A stretch of DNA of 11,490 bases from Acetobacteraceae bacterium. Lineage in GTDB: Bacteria; Pseudomonadota; Alphaproteobacteria; Acetobacterales; Acetobacteraceae. Below the pieces are notes generated by a model. The model had not been told where the DNA came from. It saw nothing but the letters and a program-made list of their open reading frames with translations, and did no database searches. This document shows, in pieces, positions 1 through 7,251 of this stretch. The number at the start of each line of letters is the position of its first letter. Position 1 is the first letter of the stretch. The position numbers were made by a program, and so were the translations under genes. The stretch is taken from NCBI GenBank assembly GCA_003133265.1, contig PKWQ01000463.1, positions 1-11,490 of the forward strand. The letters run 5' to 3'.

Positions 1-360
1 CGCCGCGGCAGCCTCGCCCCATTGCTTGAGATTGCCGTGGCAAACCCCCAGATTGAAACTCGCGTTGCGGTGCTTTGGGTCGATCTCCGAGAGTGCCGCG
101 TAGGTGCGCGCGGCGGCGGCGAAATCGTGCATCTCATATTGGATGTGACCCAGGGCCGCATACAGCCCGATATCTCTTTCGCCGTCTTCGATCGCCTTGG
201 AAAGGAGCCGCCCGGCGGCTTCGAGTTTGCCCTCCAGGTGCAGGGACACCGCTTTGGATAGCGTCTTGTTGGCGCGCTTCTGGTTTCTGATGTCGGTGAT
301 GGCCGTCACGCCTGGCGGCATGGGCATACCGTCCGAGTGGCTTCCGCTTGCGTATTCCAT
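1..360 (-). CDS. TPR-repeat protein, N-terminal part (runs off left edge)
   Basis: The reverse strand is open from an ATG at 358-360 to base 1, giving 120 residues and no stop, so the gene continues outside the window. Residues ~35-60, ~66-97 and ~100-120 read as tetratricopeptide-type helical repeats; the second and third carry the usual pattern (YAALGHIQYE, then a helix ending DPKH, then SFNLGV). No signal peptide or membrane segment is visible, so it is probably a soluble scaffold or protein-interaction module. The start is well supported: GGGAGAAG lies 6 bases upstream (367-374), and a TGA in the same frame sits two codons before the ATG. It overlaps the end of the upstream 713-residue gene by 55 bases on the same strand, so the two are probably co-transcribed and translationally coupled. 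The style resembles TPR proteins of Solibacter/Bryobacter acidobacteria. The specific role is unknown. Confidence 0.8.
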   Translation of the reverse strand, partial: MEYASGSHSDGMPMPPGVTAITDIRNQKRANKTLSKAVSLHLEGKLEAAGRLLSKAIEDGERDIGLYAALGHIQYEMHDFAAAARTYAALSEIDPKHRNASFNLGVCHGNLKQWGEAAAA

Positions 361-2447
361 GGTTCACTTCTCCCGGTCTTGAAAAATCGCGCCTTCCGGG
401 TGGCGCGCAAGTACGGCAGCGCGATCCACACGCCAGCCAGCGCCATTTCGTTCCCGTCGCCGGGCAACCCGGGCGCCGGCGCGCCGCCGGGCAATCTTGG
501 CCCGCGCAACCCCGCCGTTCTGCCCTCCGCCGCTCCATCGGCCAGCAGGGCGCAGACGTGGCCCAGCCAGTCGTCATTGCGCGACACTCTCATCCAGTAG
601 AGCCGGGCGCGTTCCCCGGCGTCGCTGAAGAAGCCCACGCCGCCCGCCACCAGGGTGTTGTCGATGAAGGAATCCACTTCCTCGCCGTCGATCGAAGTCA
701 CCACGCGATTGCCGCGGACATCCACGGCGAACTGCATCGGCAGGTTATTGTGCACCATGATATTGAGCGGCGTCTGGGTGCGGCGGCCGGATTTGCCGCC
801 CACCACGTTGTAGTGCACCAGGGCGACGAACGGGCGCATGCCTGCCTCCACCACCGTGAGCTTCATGGCGTGGTAGTTCATGGCATCGGCGGCGCGAACC
901 GTCCAGCCGATGCTCTTGGTTTCGATCTGGCCGAAAAACTCCAGCCGGCAGTCGGTGAACTGGAGACTGGGGTGGAACAGGGCCAGAGCCCCGGTCTTCA
1001 TGTAGCCATCGGGATGCCGGGTCCAACCGGCGGGCCGGGCTTTCGCGTTGCCGTCCCAATTCTCCATGCCCTGGAAATCGTCGCCGATCTTGAGGGCGGC
1101 GCGGTGGCCGATGGTCCGCCGGACCCATGCGACCGGTCCTGTCGGCGCGGCGTGCGCGGGCGTTCCTCCGTTGGGCGCCCGCGCCGCACTGGCACGATTG
1201 CGGGGCGTAAGAACCACGTCGCCGGAGGGGACTTCTTCTTGGGCGATCAGCCGCCGGTCCCCACGGAAGTGGGCCACGCCCACCCACAGTGCAGCGGCCA
1301 GTAGGAATCCGGCCGCCACCCTGCCGGCAACCATCAACATGCTGGGCGGCCGTTTGGCAGCGGGCATGGTCCGGAGCTTCCCGAAGCCCGGCCGCGCGGC
1401 CTTCTCCACCGGGGCGGGTACTTCCAGCTTTTCCGGGACCGGCTGCAACAGGAACGGTGGTGGCAGCAGCGCCGGCCGCGGCGTTCTCCACTCCAGGCTG
1501 CACACCGGGGCGTTGCGCATGCGCTGGCTGTGGTATTCGATGGGCAGCAGACCGGGGCGCGGTAGGCCCGGTTCCACCCGCCGCAGGCCTATGGCCGGCG
1601 GCATCACGGCCAGTGTGGCGAGGGGGTCCGGCGCCACCAGCCTGGGTCCCTCCGCAGTGGGCTTGCGCACCTCCGGCGTCAGGCGCTGGGCGTCGAAACT
1701 CGGCAGCCCATGTTCCTGGCTCGCCGCCTGGATGAAGGGCAGCAGCCGCACCGTGGCCGCGAGCGCCATGGGGGCCGCCAGTGAAGCCACCAGCAGAGAC
1801 TCCACCGCGGCGGGGGCGGGACCCGCCACCGCTTCGCCTATCGCCAGCGCGGATTCAAGGAACATCGGGGGCGTGCCCAAATCCATGTTGCGGAACGGCG
1901 CGCGCGCCAGCGATACCAGCTCGTTTGCCTGGGCGGCAACCAGCGTCCGTTCCACGGCTTCCGGCAATGGAGTGGAAGCCGGCCTCGCCACCGCGAACAA
2001 CTCCTGGGCGGCTTGCGGAATGGCGGGAAGCGCCAACGCCGCTGCCGGGTGCATCCACGCCAGCGGCGTGGGTTCCGGGGCCGCGCCGGGCATCGATTGC
2101 TCGCACCGCTGCGGAAACTCGACAGGCGTGCATTTGGGAAGCGCCGCGGCGCAGCTCGTGGGGTGGCTAATATCGATGGTGAGCGGCCAGTGGGCGCCGG
2201 TCCGGATGCGACTCCGGGCGCCGATGGTTTGCCAGGGAATCAGGGTGCTGCCGCGATTGCCCGGCTGAAAGGGCATGTCGTCGAGGAAGCCCGCGACGCC
2301 GGCAGGGGCAGGTTCGGGTGCGGCTATCTCATGCAGCGCTTTGCCGAGCCGATCGCCGTATTTCAAACGGTGAAGGGCACAGCAAAACTCGCTGTCCCGA
2401 AGCAGCCGCAATGCTCCGATCTGTTTACCGCAATACAGACAGGACAC
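306..2447 (-). CDS. Zinc-ribbon / single-pass membrane / LamG-like protein, unknown function
   Basis: A 713-residue protein starting at GTG. Residues 1-43 form a small cysteine cluster (C3-x2-C6 and C22, C23, H26) like a degenerate zinc ribbon. Residues ~44-365 are Pro/Ala-rich and low in clear folds. Residues ~369-393 form one hydrophobic membrane segment. Residues ~450-622 are a beta-rich concanavalin/LamG-like (DUF1080-like) domain with an early GDDFQGMENW stretch and a closing GGVGFFSDAGERARLYWM stretch. The predicted layout is a cytoplasmic zinc ribbon, one membrane pass, and a lectin-like domain outside the membrane. Proteins of this style recur in Solibacter/Bryobacter acidobacteria; that is recollection, not a search. 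No strong Shine-Dalgarno precedes the GTG, but starting there gives the MSCLYC zinc-ribbon opening seen in relatives. The last ~20 residues run over the start of the TPR gene and may extend past the usual end of the family (near EPWNT, ~699). Substrate and role are unknown. Confidence 0.75.
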   Translation of the reverse strand: MSCLYCGKQIGALRLLRDSEFCCALHRLKYGDRLGKALHEIAAPEPAPAGVAGFLDDMPFQPGNRGSTLIPWQTIGARSRIRTGAHWPLTIDISHPTSCAAALPKCTPVEFPQRCEQSMPGAAPEPTPLAWMHPAAALALPAIPQAAQELFAVARPASTPLPEAVERTLVAAQANELVSLARAPFRNMDLGTPPMFLESALAIGEAVAGPAPAAVESLLVASLAAPMALAATVRLLPFIQAASQEHGLPSFDAQRLTPEVRKPTAEGPRLVAPDPLATLAVMPPAIGLRRVEPGLPRPGLLPIEYHSQRMRNAPVCSLEWRTPRPALLPPPFLLQPVPEKLEVPAPVEKAARPGFGKLRTMPAAKRPPSMLMVAGRVAAGFLLAAALWVGVAHFRGDRRLIAQEEVPSGDVVLTPRNRASAARAPNGGTPAHAAPTGPVAWVRRTIGHRAALKIGDDFQGMENWDGNAKARPAGWTRHPDGYMKTGALALFHPSLQFTDCRLEFFGQIETKSIGWTVRAADAMNYHAMKLTVVEAGMRPFVALVHYNVVGGKSGRRTQTPLNIMVHNNLPMQFAVDVRGNRVVTSIDGEEVDSFIDNTLVAGGVGFFSDAGERARLYWMRVSRNDDWLGHVCALLADGAAEGRTAGLRGPRLPGGAPAPGLPGDGNEMALAGVWIALPYLRATRKARFFKTGRSEPWNTQAEATRTVCPCRQA
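367..374 (-). promoter_or_regulatory. Ribosome binding site of the TPR gene
   Basis: GGGAGAAG on the minus strand, 6 bases before the ATG at 360. It lies inside the coding sequence of the upstream 713-residue gene and fixes the start of the TPR protein, whose frame is otherwise only weakly distinguished from the overlapping one. Confidence 0.6.
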
Positions 2448-2591
2448 GATAGGGTAACCTGCGTACTATTACTATAACGGAAAACTCGGGGAAAATACCC
2501 GAAAAACGGCCCAATATTCTTATTAAAGGCCCATAAACATTGGAGTATCGAGTTAGCCCCCTAGGGTAAATAATCAAATACTAACTTTGGG
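2448..2591. other. AT-rich intergenic gap between manC and the zinc-ribbon gene
   Basis: This 144-base gap is much richer in A and T than its surroundings. Both flanking genes read leftward, so it should hold the promoter of the 713-residue gene and any terminator of manC. A TATAGT hexamer on the minus strand (2471-2476) could be a -10 box 23 bases before the GTG, but no good -35 box sits 16-18 bases further up. An imperfect inverted repeat (CCAATATT at 2511-2518, AACATTGG at 2536-2543, one G-U pair) lies in the middle. No stem followed by a run of T convincing enough to call a terminator was found. Confidence 0.4.
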
Positions 2592-3668
2592 CTACAAAAG
2601 GTCGTGCCGGTTGCGCTTTTCCAGCGCTTTCACGATATCGCCAACCTCTTGCGCGCGGTCGCGGGCGGCGACCAGCAGGACGTCGGGGGTATCGACCACG
2701 ATCAGATCCCTGACGCCGATCAGAGCGACCAATTTACCGCGGGCGTCCACGAAGTTATTATGAGAATCCAGCGCGATCGATTCCAGCGCGATGGAATTCC
2801 CCTGCGCGTCGCGTTCCAGCAATTCGTAGACGGCATTCCAGCTTCCCACGTCGTTCCAGCCGAAATCGGCGGCGGCAATGCCGTGTACCCCGGCGGCCCT
2901 TTCCAGCACCGCGTAGTCGATCGAGATGTTGTCGCACAGCGGAAAGGCCTGCCTGAGGCGGGCGGCGAACGCTCGCGAACCGAAGCGGGGCAGGGAAGCC
3001 AGCACCGTGGCGGTGCGCGGCAGGTGTTGGCGCAATTGATCCAGCAGCACGTCGGCGCGCCAGAAAAACATGCCGGAATTCCAAAAGAAATTGCCGGCTT
3101 TCAGGTAGCGTTTGGCTTTGGCCAGGTCGGGCTTTTCGTGGAAACCGCGCACCGCCAGGGACGCCAGGCCTCCGGCGGCGCAATCGCGCGGGAATTCGAT
3201 GTAGCCGTAGCCGGTTTCGGGCCAGCGGGGTTGGATGCCAACCACCACGAGGCGGCGGCCGGCCGCGGCCTTGAAGGCGGCCTTGACGACGGCGCGGTAC
3301 TGCGGGATTTTGCCGATCACGTGGTCGGAGGGGAAGACGCCCATCACCGCGCCGGGGTCCAGCGAGTGCAGAATCTGCGCCGCCAGACCGATGGCGGGCG
3401 CGGTGTTGCGCTGCATGGGTTCGGCCAGGATCTGGCTCCTGGGAACATCGGGGAGTTGCTTGATGACGATATCGCGCAGGTAGTCGTTGGTCAGCACCCA
3501 AAGGCGCTCCGGGGCGATGAGCGGCGTGAGACGGTCCACGGTGGACTGAATCAGGCTGCGTTCGCCCACCACATTGAGCACCTGTTTGGCGGAGCGCTTG
3601 CGGCTGCGCGGCCAGAAGCGCGTACCGCGCCCGCCGGCGAGGATGAGCCCGTAATGATGCTGGTTCAT
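2592..3668 (-). CDS. manC: Mannose-1-phosphate guanylyltransferase (GDP-mannose synthesis)
   Basis: A 358-residue cytoplasmic enzyme predicted to make GDP-mannose and pyrophosphate from mannose-1-phosphate and GTP, feeding mannosylated polysaccharides and glycans. The nucleotidyltransferase signature AGGRGTRFWPRS spans residues 11-22. Other family blocks are EPMQRNTAPAIG (~83-94), FPSDH (112-116), TGYGYIEFP (152-160), FHEKP (166-170), WNSGMF (186-191), SIDYAVLE (249-256) and WNDVGSW (271-277). It is the short form: there is no C-terminal phosphomannose isomerase cupin. The start is ATG, one base after the lepB stop, with no obvious Shine-Dalgarno, which suggests translation coupled to lepB. 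The sequence looks acidobacterial (Solibacter/Bryobacter type) rather than alphaproteobacterial. No glycan-synthesis genes are visible nearby to say which polymer it serves. Family assignment is firm; symbol use follows the short bacterial GMP enzymes. Confidence 0.92.
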   Translation of the reverse strand: MNQHHYGLILAGGRGTRFWPRSRKRSAKQVLNVVGERSLIQSTVDRLTPLIAPERLWVLTNDYLRDIVIKQLPDVPRSQILAEPMQRNTAPAIGLAAQILHSLDPGAVMGVFPSDHVIGKIPQYRAVVKAAFKAAAGRRLVVVGIQPRWPETGYGYIEFPRDCAAGGLASLAVRGFHEKPDLAKAKRYLKAGNFFWNSGMFFWRADVLLDQLRQHLPRTATVLASLPRFGSRAFAARLRQAFPLCDNISIDYAVLERAAGVHGIAAADFGWNDVGSWNAVYELLERDAQGNSIALESIALDSHNNFVDARGKLVALIGVRDLIVVDTPDVLLVAARDRAQEVGDIVKALEKRNRHDLL

Positions 3669-3669
3669 G

Positions 3670-4449
3670 TTATTTCAACGGGTAGCCGCGTACCAGGCGG
3701 AAGGTGCGGCCCCAGCGGGTCTTGGACGGGAAATGCTGCACCAGGTCCAGCAGATGGTCAATCGAAATCATCGGCCCGGAGAGGGCTTCCGTGGTGGCAT
3801 CGTAAGACCAGTAGATAATCAGCGGTTTGCCGACGATGTTCGCCCCCGGCACGAAGCCCCAATAGCGGCTGTCCAGCGAGGAATCGCGGTTGTCGCCCAT
3901 GGCGAAAACATGGTCCGCCGGCACCTTGTATTCCTGGGTGTTATCCAGCTGCCCATCGTCCGAGGCCTTCAGGATCGGGTGCTTCACCCCGTTCGGCAGG
4001 GTTTCGATATAGCGCTTCAGCTGCATCTGCATCCCATCGCCCTCGGCGACGTACTCCCCGGCGGGCTGGCGCGGCAGCAGCTGGCCGTTGATGTAGAGCA
4101 GGCCACCACGCATTTGCATGCGGTCGCCCGGCAGGCCGACGATGCGCTTGATGTAGTCGGTCGACGTATCGCGCGGCAGCTTGAACACCGCCACATCGCC
4201 CCGCTCCGGCAGGCTCCCGAAAATCCGCCCCGAGAACAGCGGCGGAGCGAACGGCAGCGAGAAGCGGGAGTAGCCATAGCTGAATTTAGATACGAACAGA
4301 TAGTCACCGACCAGCAGGGTCGGGATCATGCTGCCCGAGGGGATGTTGAACGGCTCATAGGCGACCGTACGAATGCCAATGGCGATCAGGCCGGCGATAA
4401 CGATCGTCTTGATGTTCTCGAGCAGGCCGTTCGTTTTGTGTTTCGCCAT
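3670..4449 (-). CDS. lepB: Signal peptidase I, apparently a two-phylum chimera
   Basis: A 259-residue membrane protease that cleaves signal peptides from exported proteins. A membrane anchor lies at ~12-28. Box B PSGSMIPTL gives catalytic Ser40, box D DYIKRIVGLPGD gives catalytic Lys101, and box E GDNRDSSLDSR lies at 185-195. Residues 1-195 match the Rhodospirillales style, for example GDYLFVSKFSYGYSRFSLPF. Residues 196-259 (YWGFVP, IIYWSYDATTE, SKTRWGRTFRLVRGYPLK) match acidobacterial LepB and not the alphaproteobacterial tail. The frame is continuous across the change. I chose ATG 4449 (MAKHKTNG) because relatives begin this way and GGAAAG lies upstream; ATG at 4499 or TTG at 4515 would add an unconserved leader. 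It follows acpS by 62 bases and is followed after one base by manC, where alphaproteobacteria normally have rnc. All catalytic residues are present, so the protein could work if the join is real. Confidence 0.88.
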   Translation of the reverse strand: MAKHKTNGLLENIKTIVIAGLIAIGIRTVAYEPFNIPSGSMIPTLLVGDYLFVSKFSYGYSRFSLPFAPPLFSGRIFGSLPERGDVAVFKLPRDTSTDYIKRIVGLPGDRMQMRGGLLYINGQLLPRQPAGEYVAEGDGMQMQLKRYIETLPNGVKHPILKASDDGQLDNTQEYKVPADHVFAMGDNRDSSLDSRYWGFVPGANIVGKPLIIYWSYDATTEALSGPMISIDHLLDLVQHFPSKTRWGRTFRLVRGYPLK

Positions 4450-4511
4450 GTGGGAGAGGGCTTTCCGGTCGCTGAAATTGAAGCGGATCAAGCGCATGGG
4501 CCCGCTTGCTG

Positions 4512-4931
4512 TCAAGCAATGGGTTGGCGGCGGGGCACGGCGGAGATGATCACTTGCGCGAATGCATAGGGATATTCGTCGGTCATGGTCAGCGCGATCG
4601 ACGGCTCCATGCCCTCGGGCATTATCTGTGCCAGCCGCAGCCCGGCGCCGCCGGTCATCTGCAACGTGGGCTGGCCGCCCCTCAGGTTCACCACCGCCAG
4701 ATCGGACATGAACACGCCGCGCCGGAATCCGGTGCCGAGCGCCTTGGCCGCCGCTTCCTTCGCCGCGAAACGCTTGGCGAAGGTGGGCGCGCGCAGCGCC
4801 TCGGTCCGCCGCATCGCCCGCGCGCGTTCGGTCTCGGTGAAGACACGCTCCAGGAAGCGATCGCCGAACCGCGTGATCGCCTTCTCGATGCGGCGAATGT
4901 CGCAGATATCGGAACCGAGACCCAGGATCAT
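4512..4931 (-). CDS. acpS: Holo-[acyl-carrier-protein] synthase
   Basis: A 139-residue phosphopantetheinyl transferase that moves 4'-phosphopantetheine from CoA onto the serine of acyl carrier protein, activating it for fatty acid synthesis. The N-terminal GLGSDICDIRRIE carries the magnesium-binding Asp8, and FAKRFAAKEAAAKALGTG carries Glu59. Both are hallmark motifs, and the length is normal. The ATG lies 4 bases after the rsh stop codon, with a GAAGGG-type ribosome site inside the end of rsh, so it is coupled to rsh. lepB follows after 62 bases. The rsh-acpS-lepB order is usual in alphaproteobacteria, sometimes with pdxJ or pyrE inserted. The sequence style agrees with its rightward neighbours. 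Confidence 0.95.
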   Translation of the reverse strand: MILGLGSDICDIRRIEKAITRFGDRFLERVFTETERARAMRRTEALRAPTFAKRFAAKEAAAKALGTGFRRGVFMSDLAVVNLRGGQPTLQMTGGAGLRLAQIMPEGMEPSIALTMTDEYPYAFAQVIISAVPRRQPIA

Positions 4932-4935
4932 CCGC

Positions 4936-7233
4936 TCAGCCCTTCGCCCGTTCCACCTGGGTGATCCCGGACGCGCCGCGCAGGCCGGCGATCACGGTGG
5001 ACAGATGGCGGATGTCACGCACGTCCACGTCCACCAGCACTTCGAAGAAGTCCTGCTGGCGATTGACGATCTTCAGGTTCATCAGCGCGCCGTCATGCTT
5101 GACGATGGCATTGGTGAGGTTGGCGAGCGCGTTCGGCTCGTTTGCCGCGATCACGCTGATCCGGCCGGTATAGGTGCCGGCCTTGCCCGTCGCCCCCGCC
5201 GGCGGCGTGGCGGCGTAGTCCCATCCCACGTCGATGAACCGCTCCGGCGTGGCGGCGAAGCTTTCCAGCGTCTGGCAGTCTTTCGTATGGATGGTGACGC
5301 CCTTGCCGGTGGTCACGATGCCGACGATGCGGTCCCCGGGCAGCGGATGGCAACAACCGGCGTAATGCACCGCCATGCCCGACACCAGGCCGCGGATCGG
5401 CATCGCGGTATCGCCACCGGCGGGACGCGTGCCCGGACGCGTCGGCAGCGGCGGCATCATGCGCGGGGTGCGCGGCGCCTGGCGCAGTTCCGGATAGGCG
5501 GCGTGCACCACGTCCTTGGCGCCGACATTGCCGTTGCCGACGGCGACGTAGAGGTCGTCCAGCCCGGTGAATTTGTACTGCTTCAGTGCCGGGTCCAGGG
5601 CCTTTTCCGACCCGTCCAGACCTTCCTGGCGGAACGCCTTGGCCAACGCGACGCGGCCCTGATCCAGATACTGCTCGCGCTGCTGCTGATGCACATGCCG
5701 GCGGATGCGCGCGCGCGCCTTGCCGGTGACGACGAAGCGTTCCCATTGCGGCGAGGGCGTGCCGCCGCGGGCGGTCATGATCTCGACCTGATCGCCGTTC
5801 TGCAACTCGTGGCGCAACGGCATCAGCCGCCCGTTCACCTTGGCGCCGACGCAGGTGTCGCCGACCTGGCTATGCACCGCGTAGGCGAAATCCACCGGCG
5901 TGGCGCCGCGCGGCAACTGGATCAACTGGCCCTTGGGCGTGAAGCAGAAGACCTGATCGCCATAGAGTTCGAGCTTGGTGTTCTCCAGGAACTCGTCCGG
6001 CGCCGACGAGTTCTCCAGGATTTCCAGCAGGTCCTGCACCCAGCGGAAGCGCTTCAGGTCGCTGGTGGACGCATCGTGCTGCTTGTACAGCCAATGCGAG
6101 GCGACGCCGTTCTCCGCCACGTCGTGCATCTCCGGCGTGCGGATCTGCACCTCGATCTTCTGGTTGCGCGGCTCACGCAAGGTTACGCCGGTGTGCAGGC
6201 TCTGATAGCCGTTGGCCTTTGGCGTGGACATGTAGTCCTTGAACCGTCCGGCGATCACCGGATAGGCCGAGTGCACCGCGCCCAGCGCGGCGTAGCAGGC
6301 CTCCTTGGTCGGGACGACGACGCGGAAGGCCATGATGTCCGAAAGCTGCTCGAAGGCGACATTGCGCCGCTGCATCTTCTCCCAGATCGAGAAGGGCGAT
6401 TTCTCGCGCCCGCTGACATCCACCTGCTCGATGCCGGCGTCCTTGCAAACCCGGATCAGCTCCTCACGCACTTCCTCGATGACATCGGCGCCCTGGCCGC
6501 GCAGGAAGTTCAGCCGGGCCTGGATGGTGTCGTATCCCTCCGGCTCGAGCTGCTGGAACGCCAGCGTCTGCAGCTCGGTCTTGACCGCGTCCATGCCGAT
6601 ACGTTCGGCAAGCGGCGCGTAGATCTCCATCGTCTCGCGCGCGATGCGCTCGCGCCGCTCCGGCGACTGCACGTAGTGCAGCGTGCGCATGTTGTGCAGC
6701 CGGTCCGCCAGCTTGACCAGCAGCACCCGGATGTCGCGGCTCATCGCCAGCACCAGCTTGCGGAAATTCTCCGCCTGCTTGGTCCGGTCCGATTGCAGTT
6801 CGAGCCTTGTCAGCTTGGTGACGCCATCGACGAGGCCGGCGATCTCCTTGCCGAACCGCTTCTCGATCTCCGCCATCGTCACCGACGTGTCCTCGACGAC
6901 GTCGTGCAGCAGCGCGGTGACGATGCTGGCGATATCCAGCCGGTAGCCGGCCAGGATGTCGGCCACCGCCAGCGGATGGGTGATATAGGGGTCGCCGTTG
7001 TCGCGCTTCTGCGACCCGTGCGCCTTCATCGCCAGCACGTAGGCGGCGTCGATCAGCGAGGTGTCGGCCTTCGGATCGTAGGCATGCACCTTCTCCGTCA
7101 GTTCGAACTGACGGACGATCGGGGGGCGTTCATGGCCGGTGCGGGCGGACGTCGGGGTGGGGCCGTCCGGCGCGTAGGTACGGGACGCAAGCGGAGGCGT
7201 CGGGACTTCCCGTCCTGACGCGCCCGAATTCAT
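4936..7233 (-). CDS. rsh: Bifunctional (p)ppGpp synthetase/hydrolase (RelA/SpoT homologue)
   Basis: A 765-residue cytoplasmic stringent-response enzyme that makes and degrades (p)ppGpp. The HD hydrolase domain (~65-200) keeps H72, H86, the HDVVED motif at 110-115 and LADRLHNM at 175-182 with D177, so hydrolysis should be active. The synthetase domain (~270-380) keeps REKSPFSIWEKM, YMSTPKANGYQSLHT and EVQIRT (361-366). The RFKD motif at 330-333 is the RxKD type of bifunctional Rel/Rsh enzymes rather than the ExDD of synthetase-only RelA. A TGS domain (~425-490), a conserved CC-containing segment (~620-655) and a C-terminal ACT domain (~688-765) follow. The first ~40 residues are a Pro/Ser/Thr-rich extension; family similarity begins near RQFELTEKV (41). 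No good start codon lies between, and an AGGAAA ribosome site supports ATG 7233. It sits 18 bases after rpoZ and 4 bases before acpS. Confidence 0.96.
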   Translation of the reverse strand: MNSGASGREVPTPPLASRTYAPDGPTPTSARTGHERPPIVRQFELTEKVHAYDPKADTSLIDAAYVLAMKAHGSQKRDNGDPYITHPLAVADILAGYRLDIASIVTALLHDVVEDTSVTMAEIEKRFGKEIAGLVDGVTKLTRLELQSDRTKQAENFRKLVLAMSRDIRVLLVKLADRLHNMRTLHYVQSPERRERIARETMEIYAPLAERIGMDAVKTELQTLAFQQLEPEGYDTIQARLNFLRGQGADVIEEVREELIRVCKDAGIEQVDVSGREKSPFSIWEKMQRRNVAFEQLSDIMAFRVVVPTKEACYAALGAVHSAYPVIAGRFKDYMSTPKANGYQSLHTGVTLREPRNQKIEVQIRTPEMHDVAENGVASHWLYKQHDASTSDLKRFRWVQDLLEILENSSAPDEFLENTKLELYGDQVFCFTPKGQLIQLPRGATPVDFAYAVHSQVGDTCVGAKVNGRLMPLRHELQNGDQVEIMTARGGTPSPQWERFVVTGKARARIRRHVHQQQREQYLDQGRVALAKAFRQEGLDGSEKALDPALKQYKFTGLDDLYVAVGNGNVGAKDVVHAAYPELRQAPRTPRMMPPLPTRPGTRPAGGDTAMPIRGLVSGMAVHYAGCCHPLPGDRIVGIVTTGKGVTIHTKDCQTLESFAATPERFIDVGWDYAATPPAGATGKAGTYTGRISVIAANEPNALANLTNAIVKHDGALMNLKIVNRQQDFFEVLVDVDVRDIRHLSTVIAGLRGASGITQVERAKG

Positions 7234-7251
7234 GCCCGTTTCCTGCCTGGA

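Noticed and set aside
348..2268. Plus-strand open frames of 318 and 406 codons across the zinc-ribbon gene
   Set aside because: They have no family motifs and low-complexity Gly/Ala/Arg/Ser composition. The minus-strand frame has the Cys cluster, membrane segment and LamG-like domain.
2487..2501. CGGGGAAAATACCCG as a possible terminator hairpin after manC
   Set aside because: The stem is only four base pairs and the T run that follows on the minus strand is short, about 90 bases after the stop. It is too weak to call.
2604..3818. A 404-codon plus-strand frame antisense to manC
   Set aside because: manC on the minus strand has all family motifs; the plus-strand frame is a shadow.
4585..7218. 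An 877-codon open frame on the plus strand antisense to rsh and acpS
   Set aside because: Its sequence is rich in Arg, His and Gln and has no recognisable domain. It mirrors the GC-rich codon bias of rsh, whose complete domain set is on the other strand.
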